A DNA stretch of 64,000 nucleotides from Shewanella sp. SR44-3 (GCF_014163735.1 NZ_JACJDV010000010.1:40180-104179), one strand, 5' to 3'; positions 1-9,756 are shown, counted from the first letter of the stretch. Program-made: numbers and translations. The notes: a model not told the origin generated them from the sequence alone.

Positions 1-482
1 TGCCAGGTAAACGTGATAAATACGTGTTCACTCAAGAGTGGTATCAAGGCTTAGAAGCTGTCACCTTAGACACGGATTTAAGTGATGCCTACTGGCAAGA
101 GCTGCTTACAGTACGTAACGAAGTTAACAAAGTGCTTGAGCAAGCCCGCCGTGATAAGCGCATTGGTGGTGCATTAGAAGCTGAAGTCACCTTGTTTGCC
201 GATGCAAACTTAAGCGCAGCCCTTGCTAGAGTCGGTGATGAATTACGTTTCGTGCTATTGACCTCTAAAGCAACGGTTGCCGAACTTGCCGGTGCACCTT
301 TAGATGCTATCGACACTGAACTTGCTTCACTTAAATTGCTGGTCACTAAGAGCGAAGCGCAAAAGTGCGATCGCTGCTGGCATCACAGAGAAGAAGTGAG
401 CACGATTGAGGCTCATCCAAGTCTTTGTCAGCGCTGCGTAACCAACATCGAAGGTGAAGGTGAGCAACGTGAATTCGCCTAA
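1..482 (+). CDS. ileS: Isoleucyl-tRNA synthetase, C-terminal part (cut by window start)
   Basis: The open frame runs in from the left edge (first full codon at base 3), so only about the last 160 residues are present. IleRS charges tRNA-Ile in the cytoplasm. The visible part is the C-terminal region, ending in the zinc-binding module typical of bacterial IleRS: a KCDRCWHH motif followed about 20 residues later by LCQRC. The stop lies 13 bases before the lspA ATG, the usual ileS-lspA operon arrangement. The GTG at 24 is internal and not a real start. Identification is by motif and synteny and is firm. Confidence 0.95.
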   Translation, partial: PGKRDKYVFTQEWYQGLEAVTLDTDLSDAYWQELLTVRNEVNKVLEQARRDKRIGGALEAEVTLFADANLSAALARVGDELRFVLLTSKATVAELAGAPLDAIDTELASLKLLVTKSEAQKCDRCWHHREEVSTIEAHPSLCQRCVTNIEGEGEQREFA

Positions 483-495
483 AAACGAAAGCCCA

Positions 496-1017
496 ATGAG
501 CACCATCCCCTCAAGCTGGAAAGACAGTGGTTTGCGTTGGTATTGGGTAGCAGGATTGGCCTTTGTGGCCGATCAGCTGTCTAAAATATGGGTGTTAGCC
601 AATTTTAAATTGGAAGAGTCTGTGCAGTTATTGCCATTCTTTAATTTTACTTATGTGCGTAATTATGGCGCTGCGTTTAGCTTTTTAAGCGACGCAGGTG
701 GTTGGCAACGATGGTTTTTCACTATTATTGCCCTAGGTTTTAGCACCTTGCTAACCCTGTGGCTACGTAAGCAATCGCATCGGTTGTGGCGGACTAATTT
801 GGCTTTTACCTTAGTTATTGGCGGCGCTCTAGGGAATTTAGTCGATAGGTTATATCATGGCTATGTGGTAGATTTTATTCATTTTTATTGGAATACTCAT
901 CATTATCCAGCTTTTAATATCGCCGATTCAGCTATTTTCATTGGTGCAGCGCTCATTATTTGGGATTCGTTTAAACCCCAGCAAGAACCCATGGTGAAGC
1001 AAGATAGCTCGAAATAG
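496..1017 (+). CDS. lspA: Lipoprotein signal peptidase (signal peptidase II)
   Basis: LspA is an inner-membrane aspartyl protease that removes signal peptides from diacylglyceryl-modified prolipoproteins. From the ATG at 496 the product is 173 residues, normal for the family, with four hydrophobic segments. The conserved FTYVRNYGAAFSF block and the two catalytic-Asp motifs, VVDFI and NIADSAI, are present. In-frame GTG codons lie upstream (454, 460, 469) inside or just after the ileS end; 496 is preferred because the mature N-terminus then resembles other LspA proteins. It sits in the ileS-lspA-fkpB-ispH cluster and is followed by a hairpin terminator. Confidence 0.95.
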   Translation: MSTIPSSWKDSGLRWYWVAGLAFVADQLSKIWVLANFKLEESVQLLPFFNFTYVRNYGAAFSFLSDAGGWQRWFFTIIALGFSTLLTLWLRKQSHRLWRTNLAFTLVIGGALGNLVDRLYHGYVVDFIHFYWNTHHYPAFNIADSAIFIGAALIIWDSFKPQQEPMVKQDSSK

Positions 1018-1052
1018 CGGTTAATGATTGCTGTGTATTGCTAGAAAAAAGA

Positions 1053-1083
1053 TGCCAAGCGAAATCGTTTGGCACTTTTTTTA
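1053..1083 (+). terminator. Rho-independent terminator after lspA
   Basis: A TGCCAA-type stem (tgccaagcg / cgtttggca) closes on a short A-rich loop and is followed by a run of T. It would end or attenuate ileS-lspA transcription before fkpB. Confidence 0.8.
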
Positions 1084-1167
1084 CTAGCAGAATGAAGCGA
1101 TAACGGCTCCTGTTTCATCGCTATTGCATTAATAGTTAAAATTTTATAAAGAAGTAGAGTAGAGCAA

Positions 1168-1593
1168 ATGATAGAAAAATCCTTAGTATGCCATATGAAT
1201 ATCCTCCTTGAAGATGGCTCTACTGCCGATAGCAGCAAGGCATCAGGGAAACCTGCCCGCCTTAACATAGGTGACGGTAGCCTAAGCCCTGCGTTTGAAG
1301 CTCAGTTAAAGAGTCTGTCAGCGGGTGATAAGCACAGCTTTACCCTTGAAGCTAAAGATGCATTTGGTGAATCAAATCCAGATGCTATCCACCATATGGA
1401 CAGAAGCCGTTTTCCTGCGGATATGGAATTAGAGGCCGGCGTTATTGTGAGTTTTGCAGGCCCTGGCGGCAGTGAAATTCCCGGCATTGTCAGAGACACT
1501 GCAGGTAACTCAATCACGGTTGATTTGAACCACCCGTTAGCGGGCCGTAAGGTAACCTTTGAACTTGAGGTTGTTAAGGTATTAGAGGATTAA
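1168..1593 (+). CDS. fkpB: FKBP-type peptidyl-prolyl isomerase, SlpA/FkpB type
   Basis: The 141-residue cytoplasmic protein is the size of the SlpA/FkpB branch, which combines an FKBP fold with an inserted chaperone (IF) domain. Visible landmarks are the N-terminal beta strand with LLEDGS, the ALSPA-like SLSPAFEAQL stretch at about 40-50, DAFGE at about 65, and the C-terminal DLNHPLAGR motif characteristic of SlyD/SlpA proteins. It catalyses prolyl cis-trans isomerisation and aids folding. It lies six bases before ispH and is probably co-transcribed with it, as in Escherichia coli. Confidence 0.93.
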   Translation: MIEKSLVCHMNILLEDGSTADSSKASGKPARLNIGDGSLSPAFEAQLKSLSAGDKHSFTLEAKDAFGESNPDAIHHMDRSRFPADMELEAGVIVSFAGPGGSEIPGIVRDTAGNSITVDLNHPLAGRKVTFELEVVKVLED

Positions 1594-1599
1594 GCGACT

Positions 1600-2559
1600 A
1601 TGTTGAAAATGGATCCCACAAGCCCAGAGCTTAATATTTTATTGGCCAATCCTCGAGGCTTTTGCGCTGGCGTGGATAGAGCCATCAGCATAGTTGAGCG
1701 TGCATTGGAGCTGTTTGAACCGCCTATCTATGTGCGCCATGAAGTGGTGCATAACCGATATGTGGTGGACAATTTAAAGCAGCGCGGCGCATTGTTTATC
1801 GATGAACTAGAGCAAGTGCCAGATAATAGCATAGTGATTTTTAGCGCTCACGGCGTATCACAAGCCGTACGTAAAGAAGCCAAAGACAGAGGCCTAAAAG
1901 TCTTCGATGCAACCTGCCCATTGGTCACCAAAGTGCATTTACAAGTGACCCGCGCGAGCCGTAAGGCGATAGAGTGTATTTTGATTGGCCATGAAGGGCA
2001 CCCTGAAGTGGAAGGCACTATGGGGCAGTATGATAACCCTAATGGCGGTGTTTACTTGATTGAGTCTCCTGAAGATGTCGCCAAGCTTGAGGTGAAAAAT
2101 CCGGATAACTTGTGCTTTGTGACGCAAACTACATTATCAGTGGATGACACTATGGATATTATTGCTGCATTACAGCAGAAGTTCCCTTCAATAGAAGGGC
2201 CGCGAAAAGATGATATCTGTTACGCTACTCAAAACCGTCAAGACGCGGTAAGAAGCATGGCAAAAGATGTGGATTTACTGATAGTGGTTGGCTCACAAAA
2301 CAGCTCAAACTCAAATCGGTTACGTGAGCTGGCAGAAAAAACCGGTACTCAGGCGTATTTAGTCGACACTGCCGCTGATGTTGAGCTTGAGTGGTTTACT
2401 AATGTTAACCGAGTCGCAGTAACCGCAGGCGCATCGGCACCAGAGATTTTAGTACAACAGGTCATAGAAGCTATCGCGGCAATTGCGCCAAGTGTAGTGA
2501 CAGAGATTGAAGGCCGTAAAGAAGATACAGTGTTTGCTGTACCTGCTGAGCTGCGCTAA
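1600..2559 (+). CDS. ispH: 4-hydroxy-3-methylbut-2-enyl diphosphate reductase
   Basis: IspH performs the last step of the MEP isoprenoid pathway, reducing HMBPP to IPP and DMAPP with a [4Fe-4S] cluster. The three cluster cysteines are visible in [12 protein letters not shown] (about residue 22), [10 protein letters not shown] (about 106) and [11 protein letters not shown] (about 207), along with HEGHPE and the serine/asparagine-rich [10 protein letters not shown] substrate motif. The length (319) is usual. A second ATG at 1609 would give a start nearer to the E. coli one, so the first three residues are uncertain. A strong terminator follows. Confidence 0.97.
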   Translation: MLKMDPTSPELNILLANPRGFCAGVDRAISIVERALELFEPPIYVRHEVVHNRYVVDNLKQRGALFIDELEQVPDNSIVIFSAHGVSQAVRKEAKDRGLKVFDATCPLVTKVHLQVTRASRKAIECILIGHEGHPEVEGTMGQYDNPNGGVYLIESPEDVAKLEVKNPDNLCFVTQTTLSVDDTMDIIAALQQKFPSIEGPRKDDICYATQNRQDAVRSMAKDVDLLIVVGSQNSSNSNRLRELAEKTGTQAYLVDTAADVELEWFTNVNRVAVTAGASAPEILVQQVIEAIAAIAPSVVTEIEGRKEDTVFAVPAELR

Positions 2560-2597
2560 ATAAGCTTAGCTGGTTCAATCAGCATAAATACCAATAG

Positions 2598-2638
2598 AAA
2601 CATTCAGCTAGCTAAAACCTAGTTGAATGTTTTTTTTT
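2598..2638 (+). terminator. Rho-independent terminator after ispH
   Basis: The inverted repeat AACATTCAGCTAG / CTAGTTGAATGTT with a short loop is followed by nine T. It separates the ispH operon from the pilin operon. Confidence 0.88.
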
Positions 2639-2827
2639 GACCATAATAAACTCGAAATAACAAAGTATATTAAGCTACTTTTATAGACGCTAATGTTACT
2701 AGCTGGTTAGCTACATTTACACTATGCTTGATTATTGACCTTTTTAGTTTTTGTAAGCATCAGATTTAGAAGGGTAAATTTTATATGCGGAAGTCAAACA
2801 TTTGACTGGTAGGGGGATGTTGACGTT

Positions 2828-3382
2828 ATGCTTAATAGTGCAAAAGGGTTTTCTCTGATTGAGGTTTTAGTGTCTCTGGTCATACTCTTGATTGGACTCA
2901 TTGGTATCTTCAATTTACATATCGTTGCTAAACAAGGTAGTTTTGAATCATTTCAGCAAACTCAAGCGACTTATTATATACACACTATTATTAGCCGTAT
3001 GCGGCTGAATAACAGCGAGTTAAGCAATTATGCTGGCACTTATACTGGAAGCTCAGTGTCCAGCGCTAAGTCTTGTGATGTTGCTATAGGTGTTGTCGAT
3101 TTGTGTACAACGGCAGAAACCCGAGCTTGGGATCTTTACCAGTGGGTGCGTTCTTTTGAAGGGGTAAATGAAAAGTCAGCATCAGGGGTCAATATCGGCG
3201 GGCTAGATTCTGTGACGGCCTGTATACGTGTTGATGGTGTGAGTGTGTTAGTGGTGATCAGCTGGAGAGGCGTACGGGTAACCTCTGATGGTGCCGCTGA
3301 TGATGCTGATACTTTTGTGTCTGGCTGTGGTGCGGCTAATGATAGACGCCGTTCGTTGGCCATTAATACCGTCATTATATAG
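2828..3382 (+). CDS. pilV: Type IV pilus minor pilin PilV
   Basis: The 184-residue protein begins with a short leader and the prepilin-peptidase site KG^FSLIEVLVSLVILLIG, with the Glu at +5 needed for pilin assembly. The rest is a globular, cysteine-containing domain. PilV-type minor pilins help prime type IV pilus assembly in the inner membrane. It is the first gene of pilV-pilW-pilX-pilY1-pilE, after about 270 bases containing the upstream terminator and presumably the operon promoter. Confidence 0.88.
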   Translation: MLNSAKGFSLIEVLVSLVILLIGLIGIFNLHIVAKQGSFESFQQTQATYYIHTIISRMRLNNSELSNYAGTYTGSSVSSAKSCDVAIGVVDLCTTAETRAWDLYQWVRSFEGVNEKSASGVNIGGLDSVTACIRVDGVSVLVVISWRGVRVTSDGAADDADTFVSGCGAANDRRRSLAINTVII

Positions 3383-3396
3383 ATGAGGCTTATAAA

Positions 3397-4353
3397 GTGA
3401 TCCAAGTTAAGCAACAGGGATTCTCATTAGTTGAGTTAATGGTGTCTATGGTGATCAGCCTATTTTTAACCTTGGGCTTATTTACCATGTTTAACATGTC
3501 ATCAACCAATGTGACTACCACCAGTCAATTTAGCCAGTTGCAAGAGAATGGACGAATCGCCTTGGCACTATTGGAGCGTGATTTAAGTCAGCTGGGTTTT
3601 ATGGGGGATATAACGGGTACAGGTCTCACTACGGGAAACACCAGCATATCGGCAACCCCTGTGGTAAATGATTGTGTGGGTGCTGGTATCAATAATGCCA
3701 GCTTCCCTAATAATCAGCCGGCTCACTTTAGGGTGCTTTGGGGGTTTGAACAAGGCGTCGGCGTGGGCAATTTCCCCTGTTTTACCGCTAAAGCCAATAC
3801 CGATGTGATCCAATTAAAGCGTTTGATTGGTCCCTCAACCTTGGCAACCACGGCAACACGTTATTATGCCGCAGTGACGTCAGATCAACTGACATTTTTT
3901 GATGGTAGCGCAGCCGCTCCCGCCATTGTTAATAGCCGAATTTGGGAATATCAACATCATATTTATTTTATTAACAATGACGGTAGTATCCCGGTTCTCA
4001 GACGAAAAAATCTTTCTATCGGTAATGGTATGAATAATGAGGAGCAGCTAGTCGAAGGCATAGAAAATATGCGAATTCTCTATGGTTTTGACAATGATGG
4101 TGATGACACCGCAGACAGTTACATGCCAGCGCAAAATGTCACAGATTTAATGTGGGATAATCAGTTATTTCAACGATTAGTGTCACTGAAAGTATTCTTA
4201 TTAGTGCGCTCAACCCAGGAAGATAATAGTTATATTAATGATGTAACTTACAAATTAGCTGATAAAACCCTCAGTGATTTTAATGATCATTATCGACGTA
4301 AGGTGGTATCAACCACCATAGTGTTAGAGAACCCTGTGATCATAAGAAACTAA
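3397..4353 (+). CDS. pilW: Type IV pilus minor pilin PilW
   Basis: Translation probably starts at GTG 3397, giving a prepilin leader ending QQG^FSLVELMVSMVISLFL with Glu at +5. The 318-residue length and the long C-terminal globular domain fit the PilW family. It is spaced 14 bases after pilV. Together with PilV, PilX and PilE it is expected to form the priming complex that initiates the pilus and presents PilY1. The adjacent gene order supports the call more than the divergent C-terminal sequence does. Confidence 0.85.
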   Translation: MIQVKQQGFSLVELMVSMVISLFLTLGLFTMFNMSSTNVTTTSQFSQLQENGRIALALLERDLSQLGFMGDITGTGLTTGNTSISATPVVNDCVGAGINNASFPNNQPAHFRVLWGFEQGVGVGNFPCFTAKANTDVIQLKRLIGPSTLATTATRYYAAVTSDQLTFFDGSAAAPAIVNSRIWEYQHHIYFINNDGSIPVLRRKNLSIGNGMNNEEQLVEGIENMRILYGFDNDGDDTADSYMPAQNVTDLMWDNQLFQRLVSLKVFLLVRSTQEDNSYINDVTYKLADKTLSDFNDHYRRKVVSTTIVLENPVIIRN

Positions 4354-4415
4354 TGCTTAACGTATTGTTTTTGCAACAGAGTTAACTATAGGTAAGCAGT
4401 AAATAAGGTTGACAA

Positions 4416-4841
4416 ATGACATTTTACAAGCAGCAAGGCATAGTGCTTTTTTTTTCGTTAATCATACTGCTTTTGATGACGATTATTGGGGTGGCGCTTG
4501 CGGTTAATTCAACTCAGTCATTACGTATGGCTGGAGCGGGCAGTGAGCGCATGGAGGCTATGATAAGTGCCAAGGGTTCTCAAGACAGAGTGGTGGCATC
4601 ACGAAGTGAACTTATGGTTAACATGTTGGCACCAGCATCAGAAATTGATGCAGAGCTAGGCGTAACTAATACATTAACGCCTATGGTGGCTGCAGATGTT
4701 GATTGCCAAAGAACGACTAAAGCAAATAGTGTCGATATACGTTGTAGAAGGATTGAAATTTCCAGTGTTAGTCGATTCGGTCGAGGTGATCTAGGTCAAC
4801 TGACCATAGTGGCAGGTGTTGAACAAGAGGTATTACCTTAG
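4416..4841 (+). CDS. pilX: Type IV pilus minor pilin PilX
   Basis: The 141-residue protein has the PilX N-terminal signature (KQQGIVLFFSLIILLLM followed by TIIGVALA) and lacks Glu at +5, as usual for PilX/GspK-like minor pilins that can sit at the pilus tip. It lies between pilW and pilY1, with nine bases before pilY1. The mature domain is shorter than that of some PilX proteins, but I see no frameshift. Confidence 0.82.
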   Translation: MTFYKQQGIVLFFSLIILLLMTIIGVALAVNSTQSLRMAGAGSERMEAMISAKGSQDRVVASRSELMVNMLAPASEIDAELGVTNTLTPMVAADVDCQRTTKANSVDIRCRRIEISSVSRFGRGDLGQLTIVAGVEQEVLP

Positions 4842-4850
4842 GGGGTTACC

Positions 4851-7800
4851 ATGTTAACAAGAATTTGTTGCTTTAGTATTTTTTTCGCCGTCATTATCGG
4901 GGCTGCAAGCAGCCATGCTGATGATACCGAGTTGTATGTCTTTGAATCTACATCCCGCTCAGGGGCTAAGCCTCAAGTGATGATAATATTTGATAATTCA
5001 GGTTCTATGCGAACAGTGGAGTCTGATGCTACGGCGTTTTATGATCCTAATGTCACTTATCCTGCGGTAGGCAGTGGCAATGCTCTGCAAGAACGTATGC
5101 TCTATTTTACTAAAGGAGGCATAGACAATACCGCCATGCCTGTACCTGATAGTCCCTCTGAAAGCCGACGTTTTTTAAGTGCAATTAATGGTTGTGAAAC
5201 TTCTTGGAATTACTTAAATACTTATGGCGTGTTCACAGGTTTTTTTAGGGAATATTCTTTCTCTGGTCAGAATGGTACTTGGCAGGAAGTGCCTGATAAT
5301 AATGGTGCCAACATTACCGTCATTGATTGCTTCGATGATATCGAAGCAAAAAAGTGGAACAATGCAGCAGGTCAACCTACAGGCTTTCCTATTGACAGTG
5401 CTGGTAATAAGCAAAACCCTATTCGTTACACCCCCATTTCGGCAGGTTCTACTCAGGCACAAATCGATGCTGCAATTATTAAAGCAAAGCAAACTGGGTT
5501 TGGCACAGGCAAAGCATTAACGCTTTATACTGACAACTATCTGCGTTGGTATCATGGCGATCAAGCCAATGTCCCTAAAAGTCGTTTAGATATTGCCAAG
5601 GAGGTGATTAAAAACACCATAGTGACAACCCCGAGTGTCGATTTTGGTCTAACCGTGTTTAATATTAATGCATTCAGTGAAGGTGACGCCGATGGCGGAC
5701 GTATAGTGTCTGGCATTAAAAGTATGACAGAAGCAAACAAGCTGGCCTTGTTGGGAACTATTGCGGGTTTGGATCCGGAAACAAATACCCCACTGTGTGA
5801 GACCTTATATGAAGTACAGCAATATTTCGGCGGAAAAACGCTCACTTTTGGTAATAAAGATAAAAAGCCCAGTGGCTATAACTATACACCTAACACCCCA
5901 CCAAGGGACACATCCATAGAGCAGTCAGGGAAGTATATTACTCCATTTAAAGAATGCCAAAACCGTGCTTATGTGGTGTATATAACAGATGGTGTGCCCA
6001 CCTTAGATCAAAATGCCAATACACTAGTGAAGGGGTTGCCTAACGCAAATCAAACCGCTTATGTTAACACTAATCCTAATTTCAGCAGTTATTTACCTAA
6101 TTTAGCCCATTGGATGAACAACAATGATGTTAACGCTAATTTAGTCGGTGACCAAAATGTGAGTACATTTACTATTGGCTTTAGTGATGGCGCAGCAGAT
6201 GCCGCACCATTATTAATTAAAACAGCGGAGCTTGGCGGTGGTAAATATTTTGCAGCCAAAGGTGCCGCTCAGTTACAAGCCGCGCTACAACAGGTGTTTA
6301 CTCAAATTCTTGAAGTCAATGCCAGTTTTACTTCACCTTCAATTGCGAGCAATAACTTCGACAGAACAGAAACATTCGATTCAGTGTATTACGCTATGTT
6401 TTTGCCCAATAAAGGCCCTCGTTGGTCTGGTAATTTAAAGAAATTTAAAGTCACCAGCAGTGGGAAGATAATTGATAGTAAGGGGGTTGAAGCGATTGGA
6501 AGTGATGGCAATATTAAATCATTGGCGTGTTCCTTCTGGACTCCCAGTGCAACTTGCGCAGCAGCAAGCGATGGCGGAGATGGTAATGATGTGACTATTG
6601 GTGGAACCGCAGAAGCTCTACGACAATCAAGTCATCGGAAAATGCTGTCAAATCTTTCTGGAGGCATGGTTAATTTAACCAAGCAAAATGCAGCGACCTT
6701 TGCAGGAGGAACATCTAACCTAGCTACTTTTATTGGTATAGATGAAACAGCGTTAGATAGCCATTTTGATTGGGCTATAGGTAAAGATGTTGATGATGAT
6801 AACGGCAATAACAACCGGACTGAGAATCGCCGCGATATAATGGGGGACCCACTGCATTCCAAGCCTCTAGCGTTAAACTTTGGTTCTGAAACAACCCCTG
6901 ATATTAGGGTTATTCTAGGCACTAATCATGGCTTCTTGCATATGTTTAAAGATGCAGGAAGCACAGTCACTGAGTCATGGGCTTTTATGCCTTATGAGTT
7001 ACTGCCTAATTTGCGCCCCTTAAAGGCAAATGTGCCAAGCGGGGTGCACTCTGTATACGGCATGGACAGTTCGCCTGTTGCCTATGTAAAGCGTAGTGCC
7101 AGTGGCAGTATAGAAAAAGCTTGGATTTTCGTAGGTATGCGTCGTGGTGGTAAGTCTTATTATGCCATTGATATTACCAATCCCGACAATCCAAGTTTTA
7201 TGTGGAAGGTGGACGCGAATTCCCCTGGTATGTCAGAGCTGGGACAAACATGGTCGAAACCAGTGGTAGGCTTTATTCCTGGATGGCCAGCGGGCAACTC
7301 TAGCGCGGGAGCAGCCAAACCCGTATTGATTGTTGGTGCCGGTTACTCACCTGCGACTAAAGATGGCGCAGCTGTGGGCAGCGATGATACCAATAGTCGA
7401 GGGGCGTTTATACTGGATGCTGAAACTGGTACTTTGGTACATGCTTTTGGTGCGTCATCAGGAAGCAATGCCACCAAACTCTCTGGCATAGTCGATAGTG
7501 TACCCAATAGCGTGGCTTTACTCGATAGTAATAATGACAGATTAACCGATAGAATTTATTTAACTGATACTGGCGCGAATGTATGGCGTATTGATATGCC
7601 GAGCGCTTATCCAAATGATTCTGAACGCCCGTGGACGGCATTTAAATTTGCAAGCCTTGGTGGGAATTCAGTGACAACGGATAGACGTTTCTTTGCTGAG
7701 GCCTCCGTAGCTAAAACAGTATTTACTAACATATCTCAAGTAACGACTACTGATGCCCAAGGGCACAGCAGTACCGTAATTAGTCATCAAAACATTCCTT

Positions 7801-8423
7801 ATGATGCAGTGGTTATTGGCTCGGGTAATAGGCCTCATCCGTCAGATAAAGGTCGTCAAGATATGTTTTTTACTCTTCAAGACAGAAACGTTGTCTCTAA
7901 ACCATTTAATGGCTCGACTGGGAATGAAGTTCCTACAGTGTTAACTAAGGATGATCTCTATGATGTGACTTCCGCTTCCCCTGTAGGTGAGACACAAAAT
8001 TTAGCTTTTGGTGCTAAACGTGGCTGGTATTACACTTTCGGCAGTATTGGTGAGAAAAGTTTATCAGCTGCTGCCATTATCCGAGGTCGAGTGTTCTTTA
8101 CTTCTTATGTACCAGGCGATAGTTCTTCTTCTAATCAGTGTTTGGTGGCTGGTGTAGGGCGCTTGTATGGATTTGATCTTCATAAAGGCACCCGTTCATA
8201 CACACAAACATACCTTGAAATGGGGGAAAGGGTGCCAGACACGCCTCAGCTTGTTATTCCTCCTGGCGGCAAGGGATATATGTACTTGATAGGTATTGGA
8301 GATGCGGGTGATGATATGGTGAAAAAAGATCCTAATCCAGAGGATGATCCAGATGATTGCATCAATAATTGTGTTGGTGACGGCTTAAAAACCAATAAAA
8401 TTTATTATCATGTGAGTGAATAA
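4851..8423 (+). CDS. pilY1: PilY1-type pilus tip adhesin / assembly factor
   Basis: The 1190-residue exported protein starts with a signal peptide ending near SSHADD. The N-terminal half carries a von Willebrand A-like fold with the MIDAS motif FDNSGSM at about residue 46; the C-terminal half (from about 650) is the PilC/PilY1 beta-propeller. DSNNDRLTD at about residue 889 resembles the calcium-binding loop that controls retraction in Pseudomonas PilY1. PilY1 caps the pilus and takes part in adhesion and surface sensing. The propeller motifs GTNHGFLHMF and FVGMRRGGKSYYAID are typical. It is the largest gene of the pilin operon. Confidence 0.93.
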   Translation: MLTRICCFSIFFAVIIGAASSHADDTELYVFESTSRSGAKPQVMIIFDNSGSMRTVESDATAFYDPNVTYPAVGSGNALQERMLYFTKGGIDNTAMPVPDSPSESRRFLSAINGCETSWNYLNTYGVFTGFFREYSFSGQNGTWQEVPDNNGANITVIDCFDDIEAKKWNNAAGQPTGFPIDSAGNKQNPIRYTPISAGSTQAQIDAAIIKAKQTGFGTGKALTLYTDNYLRWYHGDQANVPKSRLDIAKEVIKNTIVTTPSVDFGLTVFNINAFSEGDADGGRIVSGIKSMTEANKLALLGTIAGLDPETNTPLCETLYEVQQYFGGKTLTFGNKDKKPSGYNYTPNTPPRDTSIEQSGKYITPFKECQNRAYVVYITDGVPTLDQNANTLVKGLPNANQTAYVNTNPNFSSYLPNLAHWMNNNDVNANLVGDQNVSTFTIGFSDGAADAAPLLIKTAELGGGKYFAAKGAAQLQAALQQVFTQILEVNASFTSPSIASNNFDRTETFDSVYYAMFLPNKGPRWSGNLKKFKVTSSGKIIDSKGVEAIGSDGNIKSLACSFWTPSATCAAASDGGDGNDVTIGGTAEALRQSSHRKMLSNLSGGMVNLTKQNAATFAGGTSNLATFIGIDETALDSHFDWAIGKDVDDDNGNNNRTENRRDIMGDPLHSKPLALNFGSETTPDIRVILGTNHGFLHMFKDAGSTVTESWAFMPYELLPNLRPLKANVPSGVHSVYGMDSSPVAYVKRSASGSIEKAWIFVGMRRGGKSYYAIDITNPDNPSFMWKVDANSPGMSELGQTWSKPVVGFIPGWPAGNSSAGAAKPVLIVGAGYSPATKDGAAVGSDDTNSRGAFILDAETGTLVHAFGASSGSNATKLSGIVDSVPNSVALLDSNNDRLTDRIYLTDTGANVWRIDMPSAYPNDSERPWTAFKFASLGGNSVTTDRRFFAEASVAKTVFTNISQVTTTDAQGHSSTVISHQNIPYDAVVIGSGNRPHPSDKGRQDMFFTLQDRNVVSKPFNGSTGNEVPTVLTKDDLYDVTSASPVGETQNLAFGAKRGWYYTFGSIGEKSLSAAAIIRGRVFFTSYVPGDSSSSNQCLVAGVGRLYGFDLHKGTRSYTQTYLEMGERVPDTPQLVIPPGGKGYMYLIGIGDAGDDMVKKDPNPEDDPDDCINNCVGDGLKTNKIYYHVSE

Positions 8424-8427
8424 ACCA

Positions 8428-8817
8428 ATGAATAAGAGTTTTGGATTCAGTTTGGTCGAGCTAATGGTGGTTGTGGTTATTATGGGACTACTGAGTACCG
8501 TCGTTTATCCTAGCTATGTAGAATATGTTGCAAGAGGAGCGAGAGGTGACGCGGTTGCTGGCATTATGCGGGTTGCCAACTTACAGGAGCAATTCTATTT
8601 AGATAACCGAGGCTTTGAGACTGATATGACTAAGCTTGGATTACCAGCGGATCCTTTTATAGTGGATAACCGTTTGTATCAGGTTGATACGGCAGTAGTG
8701 GCGGGTGACTACACGGTAACCGCGACAGCCATAGGTGTTCAAGCGAGTCGCGATTCGGCTTGTGCGACAATTTCTTTAACATCAGCCGGGGTTAAGAGCC
8801 CCACGGAGTGTTGGTAA
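8428..8817 (+). CDS. pilE: Type IV pilin-like protein PilE
   Basis: A short leader precedes the cleavage site FG^FSLVELMVVVVIMGLLS with Glu at +5, followed by a roughly 115-residue domain with a C-terminal disulfide pair (DSACAT and the final PTECW), as in PilE minor pilins. The ATG at 8428 is chosen; an in-frame GTG at 8416 overlaps the pilY1 stop and would add four residues. The next gene starts on the last base of this stop codon, indicating translational coupling. Confidence 0.88.
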   Translation: MNKSFGFSLVELMVVVVIMGLLSTVVYPSYVEYVARGARGDAVAGIMRVANLQEQFYLDNRGFETDMTKLGLPADPFIVDNRLYQVDTAVVAGDYTVTATAIGVQASRDSACATISLTSAGVKSPTECW

Positions 8818-9104
8818 TGAAGACATGCATAATTACAATCGTACTGCTTTTGGCTTTTAATCTCCATGCAGAGGAAGGGGGGACGGATTATAAATGCTAC
8901 CTGAAAACCAGCATGGGTCATGAGATCGGTTTTTATCGCTGGTATGAAAAGCAATATGTTCAAGAAATGGCCAAGTTAATTGCGAGTAAGATGCAAACCG
9001 CCACAGGGGATGTTTATATAAAAGACGTGCTTGAGTGTACTCCGCTGGCACAAGACTTTTCTCGACCAGAGGCTATACTTTTAGATAAGAAAACAGTCCG
9101 CTAG
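8817..9104 (+). CDS. Small secreted protein at the end of the pilin operon (TapY2-like)
   Basis: The ATG overlaps the pilE stop by one base (TAATG). The 95-residue product has a clear signal peptide (MKTCIITIVLLLAFNLHAE) and two cysteines in the mature part that could form a disulfide. Position right after pilE in a Shewanella/Aeromonas-type pilin operon matches the small family called TapY2; I assign this by context and size, not by a recognised motif. Function is unknown. Coupling suggests a role in pilus biogenesis or PilY1 presentation. Confidence 0.6.
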   Translation: MKTCIITIVLLLAFNLHAEEGGTDYKCYLKTSMGHEIGFYRWYEKQYVQEMAKLIASKMQTATGDVYIKDVLECTPLAQDFSRPEAILLDKKTVR

Positions 9105-9166
9105 CAAGAACTGTCATAATAGTATTGATAAAAGTAGTTAAAGGCTGGTTCAGCCTCAAATTTAAC

Positions 9167-9187
9167 AAGCCCTTTTGAGGGCTTTTT
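9167..9187 (+). terminator. Terminator of the minor-pilin operon
   Basis: A short GC stem (agccc / gggct) with a TTTTGA loop is followed by five T. It lies 63 bases after the last pilin-operon gene and before two oppositely oriented genes. Confidence 0.7.
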
Positions 9188-9234
9188 AATATCAGTAACT
9201 GGCTACAGCTAATCGCTGTATGAATATCTAGGTA

Positions 9235-9756
9235 TTAATTACAATTAATGCCCGTTTCTATCAATTTTACCTTTCCGGCAGAGCCAATCTCTGCAGCTTT
9301 AGAGTCTGGATTTGTTTTACTTCCAGGACAATATCTTATCAACCCCGAAGCGGCGACTAAACCATCGGCATTAAAACTGAAAATATTGAGATCTGATTTA
9401 ATAAAATCATCATCATTGAAGCCACTTACAACCGTTATTACTGTGTCAGTGATACCTGAGGTTGTATCTATTGTGCCAGCAACGCCATTATCAATAAATA
9501 CACTAAAACCATCAATCCAGTTGCCGCTACAATTATTCCCTTTCAAAGGGCATATAGAGACTCTTGAACCATAATTCACCGCTTGATTACGAGCAAGTAC
9601 AAATGAAGACTCTATGGTATCTATGATATTTTGGACTCGTATGCCTTCATAGAGTGATTTCATAGAAGGCACGCCAACAGTGATAAGTAACATAGCAACC
9701 ACTAAGGTTACAATTAACTCAACCAAACTAAAGCCAACAAGACAACGTGGTTTCAT
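9235..9756 (-). CDS. fimT: FimT/GspH-family pseudopilin (copy 1)
   Basis: The 173-residue protein has a prepilin leader ending VG^FSLVELIVTLVVAMLLIT and a GspH/FimT domain: a helix with LARNQAVNYGSRVSICP and the late FNADGLVAASGLIRYCPG motif. FimT proteins are minor type IV pilins; some bind DNA during natural transformation. It faces the minor-pilin operon and is followed (leftward) by that operon's terminator. It resembles the next gene, so the two are probably tandem duplicates. Confidence 0.82.
   Translation of the reverse strand: MKPRCLVGFSLVELIVTLVVAMLLITVGVPSMKSLYEGIRVQNIIDTIESSFVLARNQAVNYGSRVSICPLKGNNCSGNWIDGFSVFIDNGVAGTIDTTSGITDTVITVVSGFNDDDFIKSDLNIFSFNADGLVAASGLIRYCPGSKTNPDSKAAEIGSAGKVKLIETGINCN

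Noticed and set aside
1041..1268. A 75-codon minus-strand frame over the lspA-fkpB gap
   Set aside because: It is antisense to the terminator and the fkpB start, with no start signal.
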